From: Syngnathus acus
Lineage: Eukaryota > Chordata > Actinopteri > Syngnathiformes > Syngnathidae
NCBI RefSeq assembly: GCF_901709675.1
Contig: NC_051091.1
Coordinates: 1,111,967 to 1,175,966, forward strand
Length of the DNA: 64,000 nt
Direction of reading: 5' to 3'
Shown here: positions 10,938 to 22,270 of the stretch, piece after piece
How positions within the stretch are numbered: the stretch's first letter is position 1
Layout: each line of letters begins with the position of its first letter
Position numbers and translations under genes: made by a program
Notes under the pieces: model-generated
Told to the model about the DNA's origin: nothing
What the model saw: only the letters and a program-made list of their open reading frames with translations
The model's database searches: none

Positions 10938-11362
10938 TTATGAAGAAGTACAGAGAATGTCAGAATGATGTCTTTGTGGATTTAGAGAAGACCTATGACC
11001 TTGAGGTACCTTGAGAGAAACGGTATGTATTGCATGAGGAAGTTTGTAGAGGCAGAGACGGATTTTAAAATCGCACCGGACTGTGTTCCGAACAGCGGTG
11101 AGGTCTGTACCGGGGTGAAGGTATCAGAGCTGAATCGGGGTCAAGGGTGGGGTAAGCCCCTTCCTACATCTTTCGCTTTGGGTAAACCCCTGAACCCCTT
11201 CTTGTTTGAAAAGGTGATAGATAGGCTGAGGGATAAGGTTAGACTGGAATTCCCATGATGTTTGCAGATGACATTATGATCTTCAATGAAAGCAGGAAAG
11301 GGCTGGAGAGACATTTAAGGTTAGCAGAAGTAGGACAGAATTCAGATGTGTAAATGAGAGAT
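10938..11362 (+). pseudogene. LINE reverse transcriptase fragment (RTE-like), frameshifted
   Basis: Conserved reverse transcriptase blocks appear in the right order but in shifting frames. VFVDLEKTYD lies at 10970-10999, carrying the first catalytic-block Asp. MYCMRKFV is at 11025-11048, PLNPFLFEKVIDRLRDKVR at about 11185-11243, and the core FADD motif (catalytic Asp pair) at 11261-11272. VSRSRTEFRCVNE follows at 11320-11358. The blocks use frames 2, 0, 0, 2 and 1, so at least three indels have broken the gene, and the block after YCMRK is strongly diverged. These blocks resemble the common fish non-LTR retrotransposon of RTE-like type. No endonuclease domain or target duplication is visible, so this is a 5'-truncated dead copy. 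Confidence 0.85.
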
Positions 11363-11679
11363 GTGGAGAAGATGAGTTCAAAAGTCAAAGTCAGTGGGGT
11401 GCGCTCAAATGGATCTTTGTATACCTTCCTGCATGCAAATGAACAGATAGACAAATAAAGGAAGAAACAATGAGACCAAACAGGAAATTTCCTTCTTGCT
11501 GTGGAAACGCATCGAGTTGGCTTCCCACCAGACGTACACGAGTCACTCATTGTATATTCTAACCAAACCAACCGTTGACATTCACTCCAAAAAAACACAC
11601 GGCCACCAGTCAGAAAATAATATCTTTTCCTCTGCAGATGCCAAGATCATTTAGAAATAAATTGAAGTGAAGTCAACCA

Positions 11680-12065
11680 TGGTTAAGATCCTGATTGGCC
11701 TAAGTATAGAGTATTTTGCCATCTCTGACTTACAGCTAATTAAGCTATTGTGAAGAGGTGAGTGAGTGCGCCGCACACAATCAGCAATCATTTGGACGGA
11801 TTTTATCTTCGCTCAATCAGAGTAATACAATATGTATTTAGAGAAAACATCTCAACGCGGTGACAATGTCCGCTCTAATTGGGTCGGCAGACGATTAATT
11901 TATATGCGGTGTCAATGGGAATTGAACAACGGGGTTGCGTCGGTATCATTAACTCGGAGCAATTGGCAATTTATATGCTCGGTGTGGAGCTTTTTGAACA
12001 TCATCCGCACGCGTGTGCATATTCATGAGCTCAATTCGCAGAAAAGGAAGTGGCAACAAAGGTGA
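11680..12065. promoter_or_regulatory. Enhancer-like non-coding island (candidate)
   Basis: Dense, complex sequence with CAGCTAATTAAGC (about 11733), GATTAATTTATATG (about 11893), AGCAATTGGCAATTTATATG (about 11958) and TGTGCATATTCATGAG (about 12015), which is octamer-like. CAATCAGCAATCA and GCTCAATCAG words recur. The look is typical of a developmental enhancer. Conservation is not demonstrable here. Confidence 0.3.
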
Positions 12066-15000
12066 ATGGGAGGCTGAGCCTTCCAACCATCCATCATTGT
12101 GCCTGCAAAGAGATGCTCTGGGAGGGCGCTCACAGTTACACAGAGGTGGAAAAAGTGCTCACACGCGATACTTAAGATGAGCTACAGATACAGTGCAGAT
12201 AAAAAAAAGACTGCTGGTCACTTATTCAACTTGTATCCTTGATAAATGCAGTATACGTGTTGGAAGGTAATCGCTTAAAAATGTCCAAAAACAAGAAACA
12301 CATTTTTCACCATTTCAGTTGGGCAGACTTAAGGCACAACTCTTCTATATAAGAACTCAGAGTTGCATGCAAAGGGGGTCTGGCCCTGAAGGGTTGGATC
12401 CACTCCACCCCTGCTAATTTTTAACGAGCAGCAAAATGACAGACGTGTATCGACGGTGAATGGAAAATGTCTTAGTTCGCAACACCCCCTCCACCCCAAT
12501 ACAAGTATTCCATGCGGTCGGTATTCAGTCTGACCTACCACCCCCAGAAAGTGTTTTTTATGTGCTTATCTCGGGTGGGCATCCACTGCAGTTTGCCTGT
12601 GGCTAGCTAACTTGTGGCTTCCAACGCTGCAGTGACTCTGGGTTATACTGTATCATATAAAAGTTTTCGCTCATTTCAGTGATATGCAATTTTTATGACT
12701 TGGCATAGTAAAAAATACGTATCTGCATACAGAAGAAAAAACATATCACGGAAAAAAAATCATCAATCTAAACAATGGATCTTAATCAATCAATAAACCA
12801 ATCAATACAAGCACAGTTGATTTGATCTTGCCTAAGATGACAAGTTACCAAGCCTATTTGTACAAAGTAAGGAGTAGAGCGTATTATGTTTTCAAACATA
12901 GGGCTTAAAAGTCATCTGAAAAATAAATACTAGCTGACAATCCTACTCGAGTACATCAACACAGTAGTTGTATTTTGTACAACAACATGCTGCGCTCTGA
13001 ATGTGTGTGTGAGTGTGACTGCACTGGCATGTGACCAAGCCAGCTCCAGTAAGCGTTCCTCCTCTCCCACCTGAGGCGCTGGTAGCTCCTCCCTTCTCCT
13101 CCCTTTCCGGAGTCATGTCAATATCACCTTCGACACCTCGGTCCCGCCCCGAGCGTAGCGCCCCTCCGCCCGGCCCTGCTTCCACTGACTCCCCTTGGAC
13201 GCCATTAATCCACTCCACCGGCAGAGCAAATGCGTCTCTCTTCGGCAGGCACCTGTTTGACAGAGGCTAAAAACGGGGATGAGATAGCGGGCCGCCGATC
13301 GATTCCTTCGATCCCTTTCTCCGTCCCTGCAGTCATTCATTCATTAGCGGTTGTTGATGTCGCTCATGTTGTTTTGGGCCTGATGCTGATAGAAGGGAAG
13401 TTTCTCCATGACTAGTAGGATTGAGTGTGAGGGCTTTGGATTAGGGTGGGTGGGGGGAGTATAAATATATGAATCAAGAAGAGCAAAAAAGTAGCCATCA
13501 AAAATAAAAGACAATTACTTAAGCCCATATCTCACCGAACGGAGAAGGTTTGCACGGCTAGCAATTTTTTTATCATCAGGGTTCATTTAAGGATAGCAGT
13601 GCGGACTGGCCCTGTTGGAAAAGTCAAATGGTGACTTTTTTTTTTTACGACCATATCTCCACAGTTCAATCCTCTACAGTTCTTAGACATTGCACAATTT
13701 ACACAACTACGTATCTTGAAAAATGTAGAATGCATTTGGAAACATTGACTTTGCAGGGTTTGGCAAATCCGTTGAAAATGTCTTCTCTGTTGAGGCACCT
13801 AAATGACGCTTGCTTGGCTGCGTGTGCGCTGTCAGCACGCGTCGGCTTCATTTGCGTGACATTTTGCTGCCTTGGTTTGCTTGGAGGCAGTGCTCGTTCC
13901 GTGGAAGAAGAAGGCCTTATTTGTTTGCGCTGACACGGCTCACTCTATTGACTCGATTTTCGTCTTTGTGGGCGAGGAGCTCCACGTGATGCCAGCAAAG
14001 GTTTGACCGCTCAAGGAGAAACCTTTGCCTCCAAGGTCAATTTTGGAGCACATGTGTTTGCAGTCACCAGGACGTCTGCTCAATTTGCCCTTGTGTGTCA
14101 TACGGTGGGTGATACATTACCGCAAAACTTTTTCAAATGTTGTTTGTGTTTCGTCCTTCGCGCGTCCTCAAAGACACGGCGCTGCTTTAAAGAGAAGCTC
14201 TCCTCCAGAGTGACATCAAGGTGGACGGAAGGTTCATAAAAACAAAACAAAGAAAATCCATAACACAGCATATAAAAAAGATCCTCCAATAAAAATAATA
14301 CATTGCTGTGTGCGTTTCTGAAAGAGTGAACAACAAAAGCATTCAAGGCTGTACAAGCGAGAGAAGAGAAACAACAATCTCATGGTAAAATGCTTTGAGT
14401 CACTGTGAATTACTTAAATATTAAGTCATATACTCAAGCAAGTGCAGAGTAACTGACACGCACATTATTGCTATATTTATTATGATACATAGAAGAAACA
14501 TCCAAGTGACATAGCCTTCTTTATTCATACTAATCGATAACAATGGTTAAAAACATCCTCAATATCCCTTGATGCAGGGATTGCGCAATAAGTATAACTT
14601 GGTAGAGAATAATCATTGCAACATTAAGAGTTAATGATTAGATATGATGGTGATTTTGTGGTTCTATTGAAAGAAAACTCCTCTATAATGCAAATAAAAA
14701 AGAAAAAGAAAGAAAGAAAAATAAACAGACAGCATCTGTTGTCTTAACAACATGGCTAGGATATTGCTAACATATATGAAAATAAGCTGCTACGCATCGC
14801 AAACGAAAATATACGGTTACGTTTTTGAAATTGATCAAAAAACACTTGCCGTCAAAATCAGTGGTTCACAGTAAAACATTTGTGTGCTGATGGCGAAAAA
14901 AAACATAAACATCACACATACGTGACTTGAGAAAAAAACATCTTAACATTACCAACAAGCAAGTGGCACAGAAAACAATAATTGCATGTTTTGATTTTGA

Positions 15001-17190
15001 GGTCATTCGTGAGGCAAACTTGGCATTGGATTGTTTGGCCCTCAAATGAGATCTCGTCAAAAGTTATTTCTGAGGCTTCATAATAGCTTTGAGAGAGAGG
15101 ATGCTGAGTGCGGCTACCATCGCTGAGGTGGGCGGTGAGGAGGTTACGACAGAGGGAGGGAGGGAGGGAGCAATACCATCATGGCACCCCAGTGTGGCAT
15201 GCAGGCTCGGGGAGAGAGGTGAGAAAAACAAGAAAGTGCTACGATGCATTATATCAAGCGAGCTGGCCGAACTGCTTTGAGATCAACCGTGCGGGCAGCG
15301 ATGTCAAGATGAAAGCGTTTCACCGCTATTAAAATAAAAAAAAGAAGAGGAGGGGGGGGTCCCTGAATAAAACAGGGGCGGCTTTAAATTTACATCAGCT
15401 ACTCTCATCTATTTATCTTGAGTACCAGCACGGACAAAAAAGCAGCCGAGATGAAGGCGGCGTGAGTTCTGTGGTACATTGGACACCGCAGGCGAAATCA
15501 TCCTTAACATAAGTTGTCAGTGGACCTTTAAAAGTGTCATGGTGGCCAATACGTGCTGTGGGGATGCAGACTGGGGAGGAAGCAGCTTTTTTTCTTCTGC
15601 GTCTTTTAGGATCTTTGATTCATTTACAATTTGAAAGCCTAAAACACTTCGTCTTTTCCCTTTGAACTTTTTGCCCTATGAACTAGCAATTTTCTGCAAG
15701 TCTGAGTTTGGAAATCCAATCTTTTGACGTACAGTATGCACCATAATGCAAGGAGACAGTGTTAGTTTGTTAGCTTGATTACGCTAAAGCTAGCCAAGTC
15801 ATTAACGTCAAGCCTTCCGAATTATTGTGCAAATAATTTGACTGAACTGAATATTATCATTTTTAGAATTCCAAATTACAGACGATCAAGGTGCCCAATT
15901 GGACAATCAAGGGATTTATTTTATTACTGCATTATCTTAATCAAAGTATTTATATCTTGGAAAGTACATCATAGTGTGCTAATTTCCTTATTAAAAGACA
16001 ACTTTGATTTTGTGTCGGGGAGAGAGGAACAAGTATCACGTTTCCGCAGTTTCAGCACCATGGACAGCGCCCGTCTCCTGCACACATTGCAAGGCCCCAA
16101 CGACGCTCACAGCTACGCCGCGTCGCCATCAAGCTCATCACCGACAACAGGCGCGCTGGCATTTCCATTCATGTCAACAACGAAAGGTGATTCGCAAAAT
16201 CAAGTGTTTTGCGTTAGGAGTGTGGTCACCGAATGAATTAAACTCGCATGTCAAAGCAATGTCGTTACAGGCCCTGCTGGTCGGAAGTCCCAGAAGTGAC
16301 ACCGACTAACTTGGGTCCTGGCAAGCAATTTCAGCATCTAGAAGCAGCTTGGTGCGGAATGGGTGAAAGTGACACACAGGTTGGTACCGAGTTTTGACAG
16401 CACTAAACCCAGAAGAGTTTAATAATTGCACGGATAACTTAAGCTCCCTTTACTATTTATATGCTAAGCATGACCCTCAAAGGTCCCCCAGCCCACCTCC
16501 CCACCCTTCCTGCCTGAGTAATTCCAGCCATCCCCTTTTAATCAATTCTCCTTTATCTCGCTGCTGTTTGAACGCTGATATATTCGATTTAATTTCTCCA
16601 ATCGAGAGGCACGTGTGTGTGAAGCATCAATGAAATCTGATGAAAGGGGGACCCCTGGAACACGCTCGCACGGATTTAATAGTCTCTCGCATAGAGAAAA
16701 TGATGTTTTCTTACCATGAGTGCACAAGGCCAAAGTCATAAGAAGTTGACAAAGAACAAGACACTAGTTGGTGTCGGAAAAACCTGACTGATTAGTTTGT
16801 ATTTTTAGTGGATCGGTAAATTTAATTCCTTTCTTTTTGTTTCATGATTGTCCTGTTTGTGTTTGCTTATCAACAGCAGCAATGAAAAAATAAATAAAAG
16901 CTCCAGAGTCAATTTGACCTCCAAAAGTGTCAGAATACGCATTAAAAAATCTAAAGTATTGTTTCTAGCTTTTATGTTTTTTTTTTCCAAACCATGAGAG
17001 TAAATTTTATTCAGTGATGGTATTGTAACTAAATGCCAAAAAGATTAATTCCATAGTTACCCTTCTGCCACTTACCATTTCAAACTGACCTCCTGCAAAC
17101 TTGTAAGGCTCGAGGCATTGAAGACATTAAAGCAAGAAGTGTATTGATTTTGGATGATATCCAAAAGCATGAGCTGAAACCGGAACATTC
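12066..17190. other. Unique non-coding sequence
   Basis: No gene or transposon family recognised over 5 kb. A GC-rich block at 13030-13300 has open frames on both strands without domains. A-rich tracts lie at 14695-14725. The GC-rich piece around 16046-16190 has weak splice-like borders but was not accepted as an exon. Confidence 0.4.
15151..15170. repeat. (GGGA)n microsatellite
   Basis: Four to five GAGG/GGGA units in a purine run. Confidence 0.9.
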
Positions 17191-17325
17191 ATCCATCCAT
17201 TTTCAATCGAGCTTGTCTTCATTCGGACCGCGGGTTAGCAGAAGCTCATTGGAGGTGACTTTGGACCCGGGACTGGTGCCAGCCAAACAAGAATTTTAAC
17301 ACAGTTCTACTGTGCTGCCCATTTC
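17191..17325 (-). repeat. Degraded SINE copy, reverse orientation
   Basis: CATCCATCCATTTTCAATCG, then GCTTGTCTTCATTCGGACCG, a TGACTTTGG word and GACTGGTGCCAGCC, match the reverse complement of the SINE tail in order (ATGG end, GGATAAGC, AAAGTCAGCTGG, GGCTGGCGACCAGTC). A large middle part is missing. It ends near TGTGCTGCCC, possibly the reversed head. Confidence 0.65.
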
Positions 17326-17572
17326 CGTCACAGTATGAAATCTGAAATTGGAATGATTGCAATCATGTCAATGTAAAAACAACATTGTTTTTGTCTGAAA
17401 TGCAAGCTAGTTGTAACCTTGAAACATGGGATGTCGGGAAGAGCCTTCATGAATCTGTCAATTGAATGGTCGTGTTGCTGTCAAATAACAGAGCGCCTGA
17501 CATGTATTTTACTAACATGTTTTCTGTTGACTGAAATAATGGATAAATGGATCTTTTCCCGCATTTCTGCAG

Positions 17573-17648
17573 GGCACTAAGGCACTGCGGAAGTATCTCC
17601 CGTGCACGTTGACTAGCGGGCTGCCAAGACTCCCACAGGTCACGTTAG
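17573..17648 (+). other. Candidate exon (unconfirmed)
   Basis: A strong acceptor (CTTTTCCCGCATTTCTGCAG) precedes 76 bp that are open in only one frame (beginning GTKALRKYLPCTLTSG). They end at TTAG with GTAAGG following, a good donor. An alternative donor lies at CACAG/GTCACG, 10 bp upstream. I do not recognise the peptide. Twenty-five open codons are likely enough by chance that this is only a candidate. Confidence 0.2.
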
Positions 17649-17989
17649 GTAAGGTATTTAGACTTATTGTGGCTGGGAGCTGGGACACAAGCATTAGTTC
17701 AGCGGCACAGAGCAGCTGCATTGATTTAGCTTCTGTCTCCTTTGCCCCATTCCCTCCAACATTATGCTTCGCCATGATTTCAGCTTCCTCGCCCATTTCC
17801 TCCCAAGCAAACCGCCCCGATGAGAAATTCCGCCTGTTAATGGTCCTTTTATATCAAGCCTTTGCGCCATTACTTCTCCTCCTTCTCCGCAACGGCGGCC
17901 AGTGGGAAAAACTCACTTTGGACAGATTGGACGACTTCTGTGGTGTGGCACATCAATGGCGGGTGACATTGCGGCGGAGCATAATTATT

Positions 17990-18225
17990 CCGCGGTGCCG
18001 AAGGCTGCCCGACTGCTCGCCGGCCGTCATTTCATGTAAGTTGATAAACAGAGAGCCGAGTGTGTGTCAGAGGCTCTAATTGCCTACAGGACTAATTCCA
18101 ATCAGTCAATCAAAGTGATGGTTTATTTTCATGGTCAATGAAATGCGGCACACGGGAGGAATATCCCCGGCAGCGGCATACTGAATTCCAATAATGTGGA
18201 GACTTGGCTCTCCTGGCGGCTGTGG
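17990..18225. promoter_or_regulatory. Enhancer-like non-coding island (candidate)
   Basis: CTCTAATTGCC, GGACTAATTCCAATCAGTCAATCAAAG and similar homeodomain, PBX or TCF-like words lie next to GC-rich stretches, without a coding frame of recognisable content. The plus-strand open frame 17609-18079 overlaps the left part. Confidence 0.25.
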
Positions 18226-19639
18226 AATGTTTGACCGTAAATATTCAGATTCCGCACAACAAATACAGTTTAAAGGAATCTTTCTGTTTTTACCAGCGTA
18301 AAATCCATCAAATATATTTACTTGTTTTATTGGACAGAGCGCAAAAGGACGTATTGCACTGGATGCTTGTCCTTTGTTTGTGTGATTAGCATATTTTTGC
18401 ACAGGTATGCGTGCGCATCTATCCAGGTAGCTCATCTCCGCCGAGTACAACTAACGAAACAGCCTTAAGGTAAGAGCGCATCACTAAATCCTGGAAAACG
18501 TCCTTTCTCGTCTCGTTTTCTTCCAGTTCCATGGTGGCACTTTTCCGTATGAATAATTCATGCCGCACACCTGTTTAACACGCTTAGCCACCCGCGCACC
18601 CACCCCCCTCTTTGTTTTCTATTGTGCTGTGTGTGTCCTTTCCAAAGCGTCGTAATTATTCATCACAAGGACTCTCCATCCACCGTGATGTAAGCATGCA
18701 GTGGCGGGCTTAGTTCGAGAGGCAGGTGGTAATGCTTAACCAGCTGTCATTTTACACTCAGGCATGTATGCAATGAGGCTTGGAAGTTCGACTTGACTAT
18801 TCCATTGTGAGAAATAAAGAGGATCCCACAAGGTTGCTTTGTTTCCCGGCAGTAATGAGTGGAAATGTAGCAGTAAATTGTATCTGTGGTGAATTCAAAG
18901 TGACCACAGCTGCTCGCCAAAAGGTTGAACCTGGCACCTTGTAAATGTCACCATCCCAAAAGGCCGGGACGGTGGCCACGGTGTGCACCACTCCAGCATG
19001 GCTTTGCATGCACCAATCATCCACTGTTGTTGTTGGTCTCCTTCAAGGTTCCAGAAAGGTATTGCTTTAAATGGCACCAACACTGCTACAGGGTTTTCTT
19101 TCTTTTATAGGTTTTTACAAGCACTGCCATTTTTCTCCTTCCTCCAATTCATTATTAAGGGAGAGAGTAGTGCGAGGTTGAGAAAGAACACGCAACAGCT
19201 GTGTCACAGATTACCAGTTGTTGAGTTGATGGTGGCAAAAAAGTGCAGGAAGGCAAGGAATTCGTGCAGGACCAACTCAAACCAAAATGTATTTCTTTTC
19301 TTCCAAAATAAGGAAAAAGGCAAACAAGCGACATTGATATGTCGATCAACCGATAGGCAATCGGCACACCACCACCTCATTTGAAAAACATTTCCATCTG
19401 CATTGTAGCAAGTGTGAAACGAATATATAAATAGAGTAATACACGTGAAATGAAAACAAAGATGATTAGAAATATAAGTGAACATTTCGATTTAAAAAAT
19501 AGATGTAAATAAAAAGAAATATAGAATGTAACAATAAATAAAAATGGAAATGGCAAAATAAAAGTGTAAATAAATGCAAACATTAATATTATAAAATTAA
19601 AATGATTAAAAAGTAAAACAAAATGATTTGATTTGGTCA
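18226..19639. other. Unique non-coding sequence
   Basis: A long pyrimidine tract with TTCCAG at about 18506-18526 is a good acceptor but leads into frames that stop within 10-17 codons. The 19400-19625 part is very A-rich. No element recognised. Confidence 0.4.
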
Positions 19640-19870
19640 ATTCCTGTCCATCTTTGCACACAATGTCCATCCATTATTATGCACCTGCCGTCCCTCCATG
19701 CAATAAGCCATCCGTTTTCCTCTAAACATGCTGTCAATCCACTGTTCATTCCTCGTAACCGTTTCCATCCAGGTTCAGCGAGTCCATCTTCATTTATCCC
19801 TGCACACTCTGTCAATCTCTGTCCATCCTTCGACACCCTGTCCATTCTGGTGGATCTGGAGTCCAATCCC
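19640..19870. repeat. Decayed CCAT/GTCCAT-type simple repeat
   Basis: CTGTCCATC, CATCCATTAT, TCCATCC, GTCCATC and CTGTCCATTC recur at irregular spacing, as if an old tetra- or octanucleotide array had decayed. It explains much of the longest open frame of the window (minus strand, 19606-20286), whose product has no domain. Confidence 0.45.
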
Positions 19871-20439
19871 ATCTGTCTTTCTTTGAGCATTGTAATTCCC
19901 GCTCGGTCCACCCTGGCGCTGCCTGGCTCTTGTGGTGGGCGCTGTACAACTCTTCCCGATCCCCGTGCAGCCAATCCATCCCCGCGCAGTCTTGTAATGC
20001 AGGTCGCAGAGGCCGCAGAAACAAGCCATGAATCTGGGAGTTCCAGCTCAATACTCCAAGTGGCCTCTGACACCCACCCCCCTCTGGCCCTCATAATAAA
20101 GCAGCTACTGCAGGACCAACAAGCACAAAGGCCCACCAGTAAAGAATGATGACCTCGCCGCTGCCTCGCTCTTCGAATGTCTGCCTGAAAAGAAAACAAA
20201 CGGGAGAAAGAAAAAAAAAGTGGCCCCTTCTCCTTGGGGTGCAGCACACATGCTTGGGGAATTTGGCTGATGGCCAACTGACTCAAGCAAACGCATCCAG
20301 ATTGTTGCGTTGCTCAACGGAGCCGTGATACTTTTTATTTTAACATGGCTGCTGTAACATTTGCATCATTTTACTCTTCAACTTGAAATGTGACTGTGTT
20401 AGTTTCTCCAGTGCTCGTCCTCATTACAGCTCACAGGTC

Positions 20440-20600
20440 AACTTGGGCACCTTCATAGTTCTGAAGGTTCAAAGTTTGGATCTTTGTACTTGCTGTGACG
20501 TGTTGTCCCCTGGTGCTTGTGTGTATTCTGGTTTCCTCCCACATTTCAAAGTCTCCCATGTTAGGTTTGTCAATAAATGCAATTGTCAATGTGTTTCTAT
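20440..20600 (+). repeat. Degraded SINE copy
   Basis: TCTGGTTTCCTCCCACATTT, CCCATGTTAGGTTTGTCAAT and AATTGTCAATGTGTTTCTAT follow the order of the young SINE body (CCGGTTTCCTCCCACATCCC, GGTAGGCCGATTGAAGAC, AAATTGTCCCTAGGTGTGAG). Head and tail are eroded. Confidence 0.7.
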
Positions 20601-22029
20601 GGGATAGCCTGGCAACAACCGGTAGCAACAACCAGTCCATTTTCTCCCTGCAGACTTTGGTGTGATTCTGTGCTCGTTGGCCAAGCTTTGTTTCTAATCA
20701 TGTGGAAAAACTAAAAGACTCCAGCAAAATGACATTTCTGCTCTCCCTTTCACATTTGGTGGTGAATCTTTTGATTATGCAAATGGGTAGTCTTGAAGGC
20801 TGCCTTCCGCATTAACGTCTTAATTCCACGCCATGTGTAATACACTCAGCTGGATGATGACAGCGACACAAAGTGACAAGAGTGAAATTTGAAAAGCAGA
20901 TGTGTCCTCTATCACCCCCCCCTACCAAGAGTCTGTGCGTGGGCGTGCGGTGACTCATTATCCTCTTCCGTGCAATTCTCCATACGGTACAATGGCACGG
21001 TTTGAACATGATCATCCCACCACGGTCGAGTGTTGTAACGTAACCTGAAATGGCCCCCCTTACTGTGCGTAATCATACACAGCCACCCAAGCCCACAAAG
21101 GACATGATATGTGAAAGGCCATTTGATCATCCTTGACAGATGAGCGGGATACTGGCCACCTGCTGAAGATGTATCACCTCCTGTCAAGTGCGTTGTCCCG
21201 TTCCTCGTTCACGCTGCGGGGTGGCTCTCTCGCTAGCCGTCGCAGAGGGAATTCAACGCTTGGATGTAAGTGTTCCTAAGGGAAATTAGGGTCACCTCTT
21301 AGACTTCCGTAGTGGGGAAGGCTCGGTGATCAACTCACTCGTGACCTCCTCAAAATAGTGATGTCATTTTTACCCAAAAGCTCACCTCTTGCTGTTGATC
21401 TTCTCAAGATTTTGTTTAGCAGCCATGCTGCTGCTCACAAAATGGCATTTGTATTATCAGCTAAATGAATGTTCACCTAACCCAAGCATTCTTCTTTTTC
21501 TGACCCGTTTATTTGCAAGTCATTAAAAAGTATACTTTCCATAATAGTTCCAATTTAAAAATGCGTACGCTTTGAGTAATGTTCAAGCGTGGGTGAATGA
21601 TAAGTAGGAAGCTGGGAAAATTATTCATAAATCTGTCAGTTGATTAAAATTCATAATCATAATTATTCGCATGATATCCATAGTTAACGCTCAAGTAATC
21701 GCACATTAATCACTTTTTTTTATCTGTTCTGAATGTACATAAAACTCGATATAATTGTATATTTCATGGTGGACACCTCACTGTGCTTTGTCTCCAACCT
21801 GCTGTGTTGCCACCAGAAATCCCAAACTGGTCAACAAGTGACCATGATGAATGATGCATTGAGTATGTAAGTATTAAATAAAAATATTTTAAACTGAAGC
21901 TGCGCAAAATTTTGAAGTACCCTATAAACCTGATGTGGCTCCATCCAGGGTATGTTCTGCCATAAAAATGCCAAGAAAGGATCAGTAGCGCTGGGCATTT
22001 AATTGTGATTTATTTTTTTCCTGTGTAAA
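20601..22029. other. Unique non-coding sequence
   Basis: CTCCCTGCAG at about 20653 is acceptor-like but is followed by frames that close quickly or lack a donor. Nothing else recognised. Confidence 0.4.
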
Positions 22030-22270
22030 GCAAAACATACTTCCTGTTTTATTTTGTAATCGCTTTCACATTGTGTTTTGCTCCTAGCTTGCATGCATTC
22101 TCCCCATCTGTCTGGTCCATCTGTCCCTCATCTGATGTTTCTCCACATGGCCCCGCCCTCTTTTTTGGGGTTTCCTCGGCCAATTGGCTCTCTGGTTGGT
22201 CTCGCCAGCTGCTACTTGTTCTGTCATTTGCTCGTTTTGTGCCTGAGTCTTGCTGTTGTCTCAGTTACTT
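22030..22270 (+). repeat. Possible degraded LINE-like repeat
   Basis: ACTTCCTGTTTTATTTTG followed by pyrimidine-rich CTGTCTGG, CTGTCATTTGCTCG and GCCTGAGTCTTGC resembles the 3' region of common fish interspersed repeats (L2-like, from memory). There is no coding remnant or flanking duplication to support it. Confidence 0.25.

Noticed and set aside
13030-13300. Proline-rich coding exon
   Set aside because: GC-rich DNA open on both strands; no convincing splice pair and no domain.
16046-16190. GC-rich segment between CGTTTCCGCAG and GAAAG/GTGATT
   Set aside because: Acceptor has a poor pyrimidine tract, all three frames are largely open because of composition, and no protein family is recognised.
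19606-20286. Longest open frame (226 codons, minus strand)
   Set aside because: Overlies a decayed CCAT/GTCCAT repeat, overlaps other open frames on both strands, and shows no domain, conserved motif or splice structure.
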